The notes under the pieces: generated by a model | What the model was told of the DNA's origin: nothing | Databases searched by the model: none | The model's input: the letters and a program-made list of their open reading frames with translations, nothing else | From: Streptomyces sp. NBC_01707 | Lineage (GTDB): Bacteria; Actinomycetota; Actinomycetes; Streptomycetales; Streptomycetaceae | NCBI RefSeq assembly: GCF_041438805.1 | Contig: NZ_CP109190.1 | Span: forward strand, 5,704,001 to 5,768,000 | Direction of reading: 5' to 3' | Length of the DNA stretch: 64,000 nucleotides | Shown here: piece after piece, positions 25,180 through 33,329 of the stretch | Layout of the letters: each line of letters starts with the position of its first letter | Position numbering within the stretch: the first letter of the stretch is position 1 | Program-made: the position numbers and the translations under genes

Positions 25180-26667
25180 TCATCGGGTGAGGGCGGCCCG
25201 CAGCGCCGCGGGGTCGGGCCGGTCGCTCGCCCAGGCGACATGACCGTCGGGACGGACGAGCAGCACGGTCGAGCGGTCGTCCGTCCAGTGCGTGTGCACC
25301 AGCGGGACCGGCGACACCGGCGTGGGCATGTCGGCGGGAGTCACGACGACGAACTCGCCGTCGCGCAGCACCTCCTGGAGGCGGCCCTCCACCAGTCCCA
25401 GGTCGGGAGCGCGCTTTCCGGTGAGGGGATGCGAGCCGCGCGGCGCCGCGTACGCGATGCCGATGCCGGAGATCATGCCCATCGCCTTGTCGCCGGCCGG
25501 CCGTGCCGTCGACAGGAGGCGGGCGGCGGCCGTGCGGACCGCTCGCTGCCGCAGGGTGCGGGCCATGGCGAGGCGGACCAGCGCACCACTGCTGCGCAGC
25601 ACCTTGGTGCCGACCGGGTGCCTCTCGGAGTGGTAGCTGTCGAGGAGCGCTTCCGGGTCCGCCGCGTGTCCCCGGAGCACGGTTGCGAGCTTCCAGGACA
25701 GGTTGGCGGCGTCTTGGAGGCCGGTGTTCATGCCCTGGCCGCCCGCGGGGGAGTGGACATGGGCGGCGTCCCCGGCGAGGAAGACCCGGCCTGTGCGGTA
25801 GGCGGGCACCTGGCGCTCGTCGCTGTGGAAGCGGGAGATCCAGCGGGCGTCGTGCATGCCGTGGTCGCTGCCCAGGGCGAGGCGGACGATCTGCCGCAGT
25901 TCGTCGAGCTCGACGGGGTCGGTGTCGTCGGCCTGGTGGTTCCGGTTCCATCCCATGACCCGGTACCAGCCGTCGCCGAACGGGGCGATGAAGGCGAAGG
26001 CGTCCCCCACGCCGTTGGCCGTGAGGAGGGCGGCCGGTTCCTCGGTCAGCCGGACGTCGGCCAGGATGATGGACCGGATCACCGACTTGCCGGGGAACGG
26101 GAGCCCGAGCGCCTCGCGGACGGCGCTGCGCACTCCGTCGGTGCCGACGGCATAGCGCGCGGAGAGGGTGGTGCGCGTCCCGTCGGCGTCCTGCACCTCG
26201 GCGGTGACCTCGTCGGCGGACTGGTGCAGGCCGGTCAGTTCCGTGCCGTGACGGAAGTGCACCCCCGCGGACAGCGCGCGGCGCTCCAGCAGGTGCTCGA
26301 TCTCGTACTGCGGGGTGATCAGCACGAACGGGAAGCGGGACCGCAGTCGGGAGAGGTCGAGCGAAAGGTTGCCGAAGAGCCGCAACCCGGTGAGGCGGGA
26401 TCCCGTCTTGAGCAGCTCGTCGGCGAGGCCGCGGGCGTCGAGTACTTCGAGGGTGCGGGCATGAACGGCGAAGGCGCGCGTCATGTTGCTCGCGCTGCGC
26501 CGGCGGCGCTCGACGACGGTGACCGACAGGCCGCGCGCGGCGAGGTCGCCCGCGAGCAGCAGCCCGGTGGGCCCTGCGCCCACCACGAGGACATCGGCGG
26601 TGGCGGCGTCGTGCGGTACGTCGGGGGCGGAGTCGGCGTTCGCACGGGTGCTGGGCTTGCCGGTCAT
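25180..26667 (-). CDS. FAD-dependent aromatic monooxygenase
   Basis: A 495-aa class A flavoprotein monooxygenase. It has the FAD motif G30-A-G-P-T-G35, the DG motif (YAVGTDGVRSAVREALG) and the GD motif GRVFLAGDAAHVHSPAGGQG. A thioredoxin-like C-terminal domain (about 395-495) is typical of the PheA/TfdB and polyketide-hydroxylase group, which also contains rifampicin monooxygenases. It probably hydroxylates an aromatic compound or antibiotic with NAD(P)H. CAGGAGG precedes ATG 26667. The divergent TetR gene and the repeated operators between them suggest substrate-induced expression. Confidence 0.88.
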   Translation of the reverse strand: MTGKPSTRANADSAPDVPHDAATADVLVVGAGPTGLLLAGDLAARGLSVTVVERRRRSASNMTRAFAVHARTLEVLDARGLADELLKTGSRLTGLRLFGNLSLDLSRLRSRFPFVLITPQYEIEHLLERRALSAGVHFRHGTELTGLHQSADEVTAEVQDADGTRTTLSARYAVGTDGVRSAVREALGLPFPGKSVIRSIILADVRLTEEPAALLTANGVGDAFAFIAPFGDGWYRVMGWNRNHQADDTDPVELDELRQIVRLALGSDHGMHDARWISRFHSDERQVPAYRTGRVFLAGDAAHVHSPAGGQGMNTGLQDAANLSWKLATVLRGHAADPEALLDSYHSERHPVGTKVLRSSGALVRLAMARTLRQRAVRTAAARLLSTARPAGDKAMGMISGIGIAYAAPRGSHPLTGKRAPDLGLVEGRLQEVLRDGEFVVVTPADMPTPVSPVPLVHTHWTDDRSTVLLVRPDGHVAWASDRPDPAALRAALTR

Positions 26668-26685
26668 GGCGGCCTCCTGAAGCCG

Positions 26686-26774
26686 TTTGCCAACGAGTGT
26701 GGGTCAACGCTTGTTGGCAAATGTAGATCCGGTGGATCTGGTATGTCAACAGTTGTTGGCCTACGATTGTTGGC
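26686..26774. promoter_or_regulatory. repeated TetR-type operators between monooxygenase and tetR
   Basis: Two 16-bp near-palindromes occur 42 bp apart, GTCAACGCTTGTTGGC (26703-26718) and GTCAACAGTTGTTGGC (26745-26760). A third TTGTTGGC half site (26767-26774) touches the tetR ATG, and an opposite half site TTTGCCAAC lies at 26686-26694. The first and last-facing arms TTTGCCAAC / GTTGGCAAA also form a longer inverted repeat. The arrangement covers both divergent promoters and is most simply explained by autorepression by the TetR protein. Confidence 0.75.
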
Positions 26775-27350
26775 ATGACGACGAAAGCCCCCGGCGCCCC
26801 CCGCCGCTCGGATGCCACGAAGGCCGCGATCCTCGAAGCCGCCCGCGAGCGGTTCGCCGCCGACGGCTATGAGCGCGCCACCATCCGGGCCATCGCCCGC
26901 GACGCGAACATCGACCCGTCGATGGTGATGCGCTACTACGGCAACAAGGAAGGACTGTTCGCCGCCGCGTCCGTGATCGATCTGCGCCTGCCCGCGCTCG
27001 GGGCGCTGCCCGGCAAGCACGTCGGGGCCGTACTCGTCGCCCATTTCCTGGACCGCTGGGAGGAGGACGACGTGCTGACGGGGCTGCTCCGGGTCGGGGT
27101 CACCAATGAGGCGGGGGCCGAGCGCATGCGGGCGGTCTTCGCCGAGCAGCTCGGTCCGATAGCTGCCGGGGTCTGCCCCGACCCCGCCGATGCCCCACGC
27201 CGTGCCGCGCTCGCCGCATCTCAGATCCTGGGGATGGCGCTCGCGAGATACGTCCTGCGCATCGCGCCTGCGGCCTCCATGCCCCGCGACGAGGTGATCG
27301 CCTGGCTCGCGCCCACCGTCCAGCGCTACTTGACCGCCGAGCGGCCGTAA
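26775..27350 (+). CDS. TetR/AcrR family transcriptional regulator
   Basis: A 191-aa one-domain repressor. Residues about 12-60 form the TetR HTH (AAILEAARERFAADGYERAT; IRAIARDANIDPSMVMRYYG; NKEGLFAAA). The rest is helical and of the TetR C-terminal type with QILGMALARYVLRI, and should bind the inducing ligand. The ATG at 26775 directly follows a TTGTTGGC operator half site, so the protein probably blocks its own transcription. It is divergent from the FAD monooxygenase, which is the likely main target. Confidence 0.9.
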   Translation: MTTKAPGAPRRSDATKAAILEAARERFAADGYERATIRAIARDANIDPSMVMRYYGNKEGLFAAASVIDLRLPALGALPGKHVGAVLVAHFLDRWEEDDVLTGLLRVGVTNEAGAERMRAVFAEQLGPIAAGVCPDPADAPRRAALAASQILGMALARYVLRIAPAASMPRDEVIAWLAPTVQRYLTAERP

Positions 27351-27390
27351 CGGCCCCGCTCGCCTCGGCGACGGCTCGGCCGGACACCGT

Positions 27391-28143
27391 CTACACGAGT
27401 GGGCCGGCCTGATCGGAGGCGTCACCGAACTCGTGGACCGCACTGGCGACGATCTTCTCCAGATGTGCGTGGTGGGCGCCGCGCCAATACACCCGGCCGC
27501 ACTCCACGCACTGCGCGAAGACGTCGTACGACCGCTGCGTGCCGTGCTCCAGCTGCCCGCTGACGGAGTCCTTGTCGGCCTCGGTGAGCTGCCCGTTGCA
27601 TGCGGTGCACCGGCTCCACGGGGCCAGTACCGGTGCGAACCGTTCGAGTACGTCCCGTAGCTGGTCGTCGGGTCGGTCGCTGTAGATGTACGCGCCCGCC
27701 CAGATCTCCCGGCGCCGCAGCAGACCCCGGTCGCGCGAGAGCAGCACCCGTTGCTCCTTCGCCGACAGCGCGGCCAGTGCCGGATCGCCGATGTCCGCGC
27801 TCTCGTACGCGGCGTCGACGCCCAGTAGCCGCAGCCGCCGGGCGAGCGTGCCGAGGTGGACGTCGAGGAGGAAGCGCAGCGGAGCGCCTTCGATGCGCTG
27901 GGGGCGTGCCACCGCGCGCACCTCCACGAGTTCACCCGCGCCTGGGATGTGCGAGACCGGAACGGGGCGCCCGTCGACGAGCAGTTGGCCCGCCTCGGTG
28001 AGCGGGACCCCGAGCGACTCCACGACATGGCCGAGCGTCGAGGCGCCGTCGGTGATCACGGCCGTGCGCCCGTTGCGGCGCTCGTGCGCGACGAAGAGCC
28101 GCAGTTCGGGGTCGACCTCGAGGTGGATCTCCGGTCCGTTCAC
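27391..28143 (-). CDS. Mut7-C RNase-domain protein with ubiquitin-like N-terminus
   Basis: A 250-aa protein. Residues about 1-80 match the Mut7-C ubiquitin-like domain (LRLFVAHERRNG; LGVPLTEAGQLLVDGRPV). Residues about 88-235 match the Mut7-C (DUF82) PIN-like RNase domain (FLLDVHLGTLARRLRLLGVD; LLSRDRGLLRRR). A zinc ribbon follows (CTACNG ... CVECG). Eukaryotic MUT-7 is an exonuclease; bacterial members are uncharacterised but probably bind or cut RNA. The GTG at 28143 is the only start that covers the ubiquitin-like part, and its ribosome site is weak. It is convergent with tetR. Confidence 0.85.
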   Translation of the reverse strand: MNGPEIHLEVDPELRLFVAHERRNGRTAVITDGASTLGHVVESLGVPLTEAGQLLVDGRPVPVSHIPGAGELVEVRAVARPQRIEGAPLRFLLDVHLGTLARRLRLLGVDAAYESADIGDPALAALSAKEQRVLLSRDRGLLRRREIWAGAYIYSDRPDDQLRDVLERFAPVLAPWSRCTACNGQLTEADKDSVSGQLEHGTQRSYDVFAQCVECGRVYWRGAHHAHLEKIVASAVHEFGDASDQAGPLV

Positions 28144-28285
28144 GTCGCCAGGATGCCATTGAGCGGTCCGCGGCAGCCAGGGGATTCGAGGGGGAGAGGT
28201 GGTGGCTCGGCCGCGGAACGAGGCGGTGTGCCGGGGCAGGTCCGCAGAGAATTCAGTCGTATTGCGCAAAAGCTGTGCATTACAC

Positions 28286-28363
28286 ATGAATTGCCTGGGC
28301 GGGGCCCGCCGCCCAGGCGGAGCGTTTTTGGGTCCCGGGCGGCCGCCTACAGTTCTGCCATGA
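28286..28363 (+). CDS. possible 25-codon leader ORF overlapping the acetyltransferase start
   Basis: ATG 28286 opens a frame (MNCLGGARRPGGAFLGPGRP then PTVLP) whose TGA (28361-28363) overlaps the next gene's ATG as ATGA. A strong hairpin and a short T run lie inside it. If translated, it would couple translation to the acetyltransferase and would control formation of the hairpin. No strong ribosome site is visible, so it remains a candidate. Confidence 0.3.
   Translation: MNCLGGARRPGGAFLGPGRPPTVLP
28294..28328 (+). promoter_or_regulatory. hairpin plus T run ahead of the acetyltransferase gene
   Basis: CCTGGGCGG (28294-28302) pairs with CCGCCCAGG (28309-28317), with a 6-nt loop and then GCGTTTTTG. 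This has the form of a terminator or attenuator placed about 30 bp before the coding start, in a locally AT-rich stretch (from about 28250). Confidence 0.45.
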
Positions 28364-28803
28364 AAATTCTCGATCTCGAACCCGGCGACGCCCGACTGGC
28401 GGACGACCTGCTTCCCGTCCTGCGTGAGCTGCGTCCACATCTGACGGAGGACCTCTTCCGGGAGGTGTACGGGAAGGGACACGCGCAGGGGCTCCGCTTC
28501 ACGGCCTGCTACGACGACGACGGCGAATGCGTGGGCGCTGCCGGATGGCGCGTCGTCGACAACACCAGCCAGATCCGCAAGCTGTACGTCGACGATCTGG
28601 TCACCGCCGAGCGCGCCCGCTCCACCGGCGTCGGCCGCCGGCTCCTGGGGTATCTGGAGCAGCGCGCCCAGGAGGCGGGGTGCCTGGAATTCAGTCTGGA
28701 CTCGGGGACCCACCGCACGGACGCCCACCGCTTCTATCTGCGGGAGCGGCTCGCCATCGTCGCGTTCAGCTTCACCAAGCGGCTGGTCCGGGACCAGGGC
28801 TGA
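28360..28803 (+). CDS. GNAT family N-acetyltransferase
   Basis: A 147-aa single-domain acetyltransferase. The central strand and acetyl-CoA motif read IRKLYVDDLVTAERARSTGV followed by GRRLLGYLEQRAQE, with R-x-x-G-x-G replaced by ARSTGVGRRLL. The C-terminal part is AHRFYLRERLAIVAFSFTKR, similar to small MarR-linked or YjdJ-like acetyltransferases. The substrate is unknown. ATG 28360 has no good ribosome site of its own and may depend on an upstream mini-ORF. The preceding gap (28144-28285) is otherwise empty. Confidence 0.85.
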   Translation: MKILDLEPGDARLADDLLPVLRELRPHLTEDLFREVYGKGHAQGLRFTACYDDDGECVGAAGWRVVDNTSQIRKLYVDDLVTAERARSTGVGRRLLGYLEQRAQEAGCLEFSLDSGTHRTDAHRFYLRERLAIVAFSFTKRLVRDQG

Positions 28804-28816
28804 GCTCCACGCCGAG

Positions 28817-29368
28817 TCACGGGGCGGACTCCGGGGCGAGTTCCAGCCGCCAGTTGTTCGTCAGCAGCACATGGCCGGGCGGGTACTCGAAGTCGCACAT
28901 GCCGAGCAGGGTGAAGCCTGCCTTGCGGCACACCGCGTTCGACGCGGCGTTGTCCACGGACGGGTATGCGTGCAGATGCCGGTGCTTGTGCTCGGCCCGG
29001 GCCTGCTCGGCGACGGCCACGGCCGCGGTCGCCGCGATGCCCCGCCCCTGGTATCCGGGGAGGACGGCCCACCCCGTCTCGTACACCTCCTGCCCCCGCC
29101 AGGTCCGCTCCCAGAAACCGATGGTCCCGACGGCCTCTTCCCCGCTGCCGTCGGCCAGGACGATCCGGTACATCCTGCCGCTGCCTGTCCGGTCCTCGCT
29201 CAGCGCGACATAGCGGTCATGGCGCGCCATGAGCTGCTCCTCGGACTCGGGGCCGCCCAGGTGGTCCATCAGCTCCGGTGCGTTGGCACGGCGGAGCAGC
29301 TCCAGGTCGCCGTCCGACCAGGGCACGATCCGTACGACGGGCGCCGGCGCCGACGCGGTGCGATCCAT
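28817..29368 (-). CDS. GNAT family N-acetyltransferase (RimJ/RimL-like)
   Basis: A 183-aa acetyltransferase of the RimJ/RimL-like group. VGTIGFWERTWRGQEVYETG precedes the acetyl-CoA site PGYQGRGIAATAAVAVAEQA; HAYPSVDNAASNAVCRKAGF is the standard motif after it. Its target may be a protein N-terminus or a small molecule. ATG 29368 (MDRTASAPAP) was chosen over a GTG 30 bp upstream because the extra residues are not family-like; the ribosome site is weak for both. It is convergent with the preceding acetyltransferase and codirectional with the AraC-type gene. Confidence 0.85.
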   Translation of the reverse strand: MDRTASAPAPVVRIVPWSDGDLELLRRANAPELMDHLGGPESEEQLMARHDRYVALSEDRTGSGRMYRIVLADGSGEEAVGTIGFWERTWRGQEVYETGWAVLPGYQGRGIAATAAVAVAEQARAEHKHRHLHAYPSVDNAASNAVCRKAGFTLLGMCDFEYPPGHVLLTNNWRLELAPESAP

Positions 29369-29414
29369 ACCGAAGACAGTAGGCCGCCCCACCGACAACC
29401 ACCGGCACCGACCG

Positions 29415-30221
29415 TCAACGGGTGCCGAGTGCCGTCGGTGGGGCGCCGATCGTCGACGTGAAGTCCCTGGTCAGGTGGGCCTGGTCGCTGTAGCCGAGAT
29501 CCGCGGCCAGCTCGGCCCAGTCCACTTCGGGGTCCGACTCGGCGCGTTCCAGCGCCTCGTGGATGCGGTAGCGGAGGATCACCCACTTGGGGCCGACGCC
29601 CACGTACGTGGCGAAGAGCCGCTGCAGCGAACGTGCCGACAGCCCTTCGGTGCGGGCGAGTTCGTCGACCCGGCGCATCGTGCGGTCGGTGCGGACGCGC
29701 TCGACCAGGGCCATCGCCCGCTCGGCCTGCGGGTCCGGTTCCGGGGTGAGTGCCAGCAGGTACGCGTCCAGCGCGGCGACCCGCGCGTCCTCCTGGGCCG
29801 GGTCCAGCACGGCCGCCACCGGAGCGGGTACGGCGAGGACCTCGTTCGCCAGGAGCCGTCGGCCCGTCCACTCCGACACGGGGCGGCCCGGTGCGAACGG
29901 CCGGAAGCCGCCCGGCCGGAATTTCACCGCGCACACCCGTCCCCGGCCCTCCAGCTTCTGGGTGAAGAGTTCGAGTCCGATGCCCGCGACCTCCGCGAAG
30001 GCGGCCTCGCCGCTGCTCTCGTGGTGCTGGAAGACCAGGTTCACCGACGGGTGCGGCACCACGTGCGAGGTGTACGGCTCCGGCAGGTCCCAGTCGATCA
30101 GCCAGTAGAACGCCACCTGTGTCCGCAGCCCGGGTGCGGGCTCACGCCGGCGGAAGTGCACATGCGAGAAGAGTTCGCGGGCGTCGACGATGCCCCGGGT
30201 GTCGCGTCGAGGAGCAGACAT
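29415..30221 (-). CDS. AraC family transcriptional regulator
   Basis: A 268-aa regulator. The N-terminal half (about 15-165) is the DUF6597-type sensor (VVPHPSVNLVFQHH; FRPGGFRPFAPGRPVSEWTG). The C-terminal half has the two AraC HTH motifs (RVDELARTEGLSARSLQRLF; WAELAADLGYSDQAHLTRDF). The ligand is unknown. A TAGAAT -10-like box lies about 10 nt before the ATG and no ribosome site is seen, so the transcript may be leaderless. The divergent TIGR03086 gene and a palindrome between them suggest it controls both. Confidence 0.88.
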   Translation of the reverse strand: MSAPRRDTRGIVDARELFSHVHFRRREPAPGLRTQVAFYWLIDWDLPEPYTSHVVPHPSVNLVFQHHESSGEAAFAEVAGIGLELFTQKLEGRGRVCAVKFRPGGFRPFAPGRPVSEWTGRRLLANEVLAVPAPVAAVLDPAQEDARVAALDAYLLALTPEPDPQAERAMALVERVRTDRTMRRVDELARTEGLSARSLQRLFATYVGVGPKWVILRYRIHEALERAESDPEVDWAELAADLGYSDQAHLTRDFTSTIGAPPTALGTR

Positions 30222-30237
30222 GGCAGCGATTCTATTG

Positions 30238-30251
30238 CGAACATACGTTCG
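30238..30251. promoter_or_regulatory. palindrome in the AraC/TIGR03086 divergent promoter
   Basis: CGAAC-ATAC-GTTCG is an exact 5-4-5 inverted repeat, 17 bp upstream of the AraC-type gene and 59 bp upstream of the divergent gene. A TAGAAT -10-like sequence for the AraC gene lies next to it. It is a candidate operator; which protein binds it is not known, since AraC proteins normally use direct repeats. Confidence 0.4.
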
Positions 30252-30309
30252 TATCTGTGGTGTCGCGATTATTCAAGACACGGGCCGCCGCCGGGCGGAC
30301 GGTCGCAGC

Positions 30310-30882
30310 ATGAAGAAAATCAGTGAACTGCTGGCCGCGGCCGCCGACGGCGCTGCTCCCGTCGTGCGTGGCATCGACGACGGCCGACTGGGCGACCCCA
30401 CGCCGTGCACGGAGTACGACGTGCGGGCCCTCGTCGACCATCTCTTCCAAGTGGTCGTCAACTTCCAGGCCCTGGCGGCCAGACAGGAGCCGGACTTCGG
30501 CGCGAAGCCGACCGCGGTCACCGGGGACTGGCGGGGCCGCTTCGGCGAGGAGACGGCCAAGCTGGTGGCGGCGTGGGACGCGCCGGGTGCGGACGAGGGG
30601 ACCGCGGGTTCCATGGGGTTCCCCGCCAGAACCGTCGCGCGGATGGTGCTGGGCGACCTGACCGTGCATGCGTGGGACCTGGCACGGGCCACCGGTCAGG
30701 AATACGTCCCGGACGAGGCGGTGGTGAGCGAACTCGGCCCCGGGCTCGCCGAGATGGCTCCGAACGCGCGGAAGGCGAAGGTGTTCGGCGAGCCCTTCCG
30801 CGTGCCGGACGGCGCTAGCCCCTTCGAGCGGATGCTGGCTGTGACCGGCCGCGACCCGGACTGGCAACCGCCGCGGGCGTGA
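30310..30882 (+). CDS. TIGR03086 family metal-binding protein (DinB-like)
   Basis: A 190-aa protein of the mycothiol-dependent maleylpyruvate isomerase N-terminal/DinB superfamily. DPTPCTEYDVRALVDHLFQV carries the first metal histidine, and LTVHAWDLARATGQ is the second typical motif. Members bind a divalent metal in a four-helix bundle and many are linked to mycothiol; the reaction here is unknown. ATG 30310 starts at the family's normal beginning; the frame is open further upstream but not family-like. Its 3' end overlaps the facing gene by 68 bp. Confidence 0.85.
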   Translation: MKKISELLAAAADGAAPVVRGIDDGRLGDPTPCTEYDVRALVDHLFQVVVNFQALAARQEPDFGAKPTAVTGDWRGRFGEETAKLVAAWDAPGADEGTAGSMGFPARTVARMVLGDLTVHAWDLARATGQEYVPDEAVVSELGPGLAEMAPNARKAKVFGEPFRVPDGASPFERMLAVTGRDPDWQPPRA

Positions 30883-31141
30883 GCCCCGGGACGCCAGTGG
30901 CCCCCGGGGCCGGAATCGTCCCTCCTGAGGTGCCGTAGAACTCCTCCAGCCTCGCGTGCGCCCCGTCGACGATCTCCTCGGCGGAGGCGACCATGTGGCG
31001 CTCGGACAGGCGCGCCGCCTGATGGGTGTACGGGGACGGCGGCGCCGGATGCCGGCGCCGCCACCACGTCTCGCACCCTGCGTAGATCCCCACGGCGAAG
31101 ACCAGTACCGGGATGGACAGGGCCAGCAGGATGTCGCCCAT
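30815..31141 (-). CDS. small single-pass membrane protein
   Basis: A 108-aa protein with an N-terminal transmembrane helix (ILLALSIPVLVFAVGIYAG), then CETWWRRRHPAPPSP and a helical segment (HMVASAEEIVDGAHARLEEF), with a Gly/Pro-rich tail. AAGGAGG lies 7 nt before ATG 31141, an excellent ribosome site that supports the call. The last 68 bp overlap the opposite gene's end. No family or function is recognised. Confidence 0.7.
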   Translation of the reverse strand: MGDILLALSIPVLVFAVGIYAGCETWWRRRHPAPPSPYTHQAARLSERHMVASAEEIVDGAHARLEEFYGTSGGTIPAPGATGVPGLTPAAVASPGRGRSQPASARRG

Positions 31142-31282
31142 GAACAGGCCTCCTTGATGTCGATGCCTCGCACACCGACCGCATCGGCGGTATCGGCTGT
31201 ATGGGGTACATCGGCAGGGCCGGCAGGTCTTCTGAAGATCATTCTTCGGCCAATGAATGGCCGAATATGGGCGTACGACGGC

Positions 31283-32392
31283 CTACCTGTCCAAGGCCCA
31301 CAAGTGCACGGCGTCCCCGCTCCCGGACACCGTGTACCAGGTGCCGTCGCCGAGAGCCGTGGGAGTGCCGGAGACCGGGAAGGGGTACACGACCTGACCG
31401 GCCGGGCGCATCCCCGACGCGTCCAGCAGCCAGTGCCGCACCGGCCCGTACTCCTCCTCCTGATCCGTACTGGAGATGGCCGTCTCCTTGTCCACGAACC
31501 CGCACTCGTAGTCCCACATCACGTCGTCGGCGTCGAAGTCTTCCGGATCCGCGTCGGGGTGACGGGGGACGGCGTCCGCGGCGTCCAGCTCGGCCACCAC
31601 CGCACCGTCCGAGACCCGGTGCAGAGCCAGCGAGTCCAGATCGTGCGCCACTGTCAGGAAGTGCTCGCCGGTGGGGCTCACGGAGGTCAGGATCCGCTCC
31701 TCCTCGCCGAAGTGCTCCACGGACAGCTCCGACCCGTCCCACCGCCCCCACAGCAGCGGTGCCCCGTCCTGGCCTTCGCCGACGCTCAGCCCCATCTGCG
31801 CCGGATCGGGGTGCGGTACGTGCTCCGAGCCCGCCGCCACGGTCTCCGCGTCCGCCCGCCCCAGCACCCGCCCGTCGGCGGCATCGATGACCAGCCACTC
31901 GTCGAGCGCCTCCGGATCCGGCCCGGCCGTCGCCAGGGGGCCCCGGACATGGGCCCACACGAGCGACCCGTCCGCCGAGAACACCGCCGAGCCGCTGTCC
32001 GCGTACACATGCGACCGGCTGTCCGCGTACTCCTCGAACGACTCGTGCAGGATGCGGCAACTGCCCTCCCAGCAACCGTGCCGGACCTCCCAGCGCACCG
32101 CCCCGGCCGGATCCACCGCGCGTACCGAATGGACCCCCGCGAAGACCGCGAGATCCCCGCCCGGCGCAACCGTGAACGTACCGAAGCGACGTGGCCAGGG
32201 GGCCGGGAAGCGGGTCTGCGGGGCGGACGGGTCGTCCAGGTCGACGGCGACCGCCTCGAAGTCGCCGCGCTGAATCAGCAGACGGCGATCCGGCCACCGC
32301 AGGACGGACGGCGCGTACGCGGCCTCACGATCCCGGTCCAGGGGTGCGGTGAGTGTGGCGACAAGGCGAGCGGATGCGGCACTGGTGGTCAT
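31283..32392 (-). CDS. WD40/beta-propeller-like protein of unknown function
   Basis: A 369-aa soluble protein with repeated strand-rich units such as VAPGGDLAVFAGVHSVRAVD, AVFSADGSLVWAHVRGPLAT, LTSVSPTGEHFLTVAHDLDS and ALGDGTWYTVSGSGDAVHLW, which resemble blades of a beta-propeller. No signal peptide is present. It is rich in Asp/Glu and has three cysteines (HGCWEGSC and YECGF). Such propellers often act as scaffolds. ATG 32392 is set by GGAGGGG just upstream. The 32393-32615 gap holds only degenerate GGGACGAGG-like repeats. Confidence 0.72.
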   Translation of the reverse strand: MTTSAASARLVATLTAPLDRDREAAYAPSVLRWPDRRLLIQRGDFEAVAVDLDDPSAPQTRFPAPWPRRFGTFTVAPGGDLAVFAGVHSVRAVDPAGAVRWEVRHGCWEGSCRILHESFEEYADSRSHVYADSGSAVFSADGSLVWAHVRGPLATAGPDPEALDEWLVIDAADGRVLGRADAETVAAGSEHVPHPDPAQMGLSVGEGQDGAPLLWGRWDGSELSVEHFGEEERILTSVSPTGEHFLTVAHDLDSLALHRVSDGAVVAELDAADAVPRHPDADPEDFDADDVMWDYECGFVDKETAISSTDQEEEYGPVRHWLLDASGMRPAGQVVYPFPVSGTPTALGDGTWYTVSGSGDAVHLWALDR

Positions 32393-32615
32393 GGGTCCCC
32401 TCCCGAACGTGCAGCGTGCAGCGTGCACGAGAACAGGGGAGAACCGTAGAGCCCCGGGGTGACAGCCGCGCTACGGGGTGGCGTCGGGGCCGGCTCAGGA
32501 CCAGGTCAGGACGCGACCGGGACGAGGGCAGGACAGGTCGGTGGCCGGACCGGGACGAGGCCGGGACACGTCCGAGGCCGGATCGGGACGGGCTCAGGGC
32601 CGAATGGGGATCGGC

Positions 32616-33047
32616 TCAGGGCCACACCAAGCAGTAGGCCTGATGCCCCGCGTCATGCAGACGATGGCTGAAATCCTGCCACTCGTGGAGCAGCTGGTAG
32701 ACGTTGAACGCGTCGCGCGGGCCGCCGCGGTCCGGGACCGTGGACCAGATGAAGGCCGCGGCGCCGACCGACTCCTCGCCGACGTCGCGCAGCGGGTCGA
32801 CGACCGTCATCGGGAGCTTGACCACCGCGTAGTCGGGGTGCAGGACGACCAGTTCCAGCGGGGGGACCTTGTGCAGGGGTATGCCCTGGATGCCGGTGAG
32901 CACCATGGCCGCGACCGTCTCCGGCTTGATCTTGCTGAACATGCCGCCCATGCCCAGCTCGTCACCGCCGAGTTCCTCGGGGCGCATCGAAATGGGCACG
33001 CGTGCGGCAGTGGCCCCGTCGGGGGCCCCGAAATATTTGTAGGTCAC
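32616..33047 (-). CDS. hypothetical protein
   Basis: A 143-aa protein of unknown function. It starts TYKYFGAPDGATAARVPISM and has ELVVLHPDYAVVKLPMTVVD and FNVYQLLHEWQDFSHRLHDA. The mix of strands and helices suggests a compact cytosolic fold with no membrane segment or known motif. GTG 33047 was chosen because the protein-like pattern begins there and GGGTGGGG lies directly upstream; the frame stays open further. The 282 bp between this start and hemL contain both divergent promoters, with no other gene seen. Confidence 0.62.
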   Translation of the reverse strand: MTYKYFGAPDGATAARVPISMRPEELGGDELGMGGMFSKIKPETVAAMVLTGIQGIPLHKVPPLELVVLHPDYAVVKLPMTVVDPLRDVGEESVGAAAFIWSTVPDRGGPRDAFNVYQLLHEWQDFSHRLHDAGHQAYCLVWP

Positions 33048-33329
33048 CCCCACCCGACCACCACTCCTGCTTCCGGCCTGTGCACTGCCGGCCTGATGTA
33101 TGCCCTGCTTGCGCTCAGCCTCACGCCGGTGCCGACCTCGCCGGGCAGGCTCGGGCCCCAGGTCGTCGGTCCCTTCGCCCACTCCGCCACCGCGATGCAT
33201 ATCTCATCCACCCGACTACTACTTAGGAGACACAGCCCCCGCCGCGCAACCCGATCATCGTGTCAGTGACCTCCCCCGCGGGCGTGGTGTGAAACACCCG
33301 TCCGCAAGACTGTCGGTGGCTCTGACACC

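Noticed and set aside
24791..26818. Very long minus-strand open frame antisense-shifted within the FAD monooxygenase region
   Set aside because: It is Arg/Pro/His-rich, as expected for an out-of-frame reading of GC-rich coding DNA, and the monooxygenase frame has all the family motifs.
32430..32615. Degenerate GGGACGAGG and GGCTCAGGGCC repeats
   Set aside because: The copies are short and irregular, with no regular spacing; no CRISPR-like or operator-like order was found.
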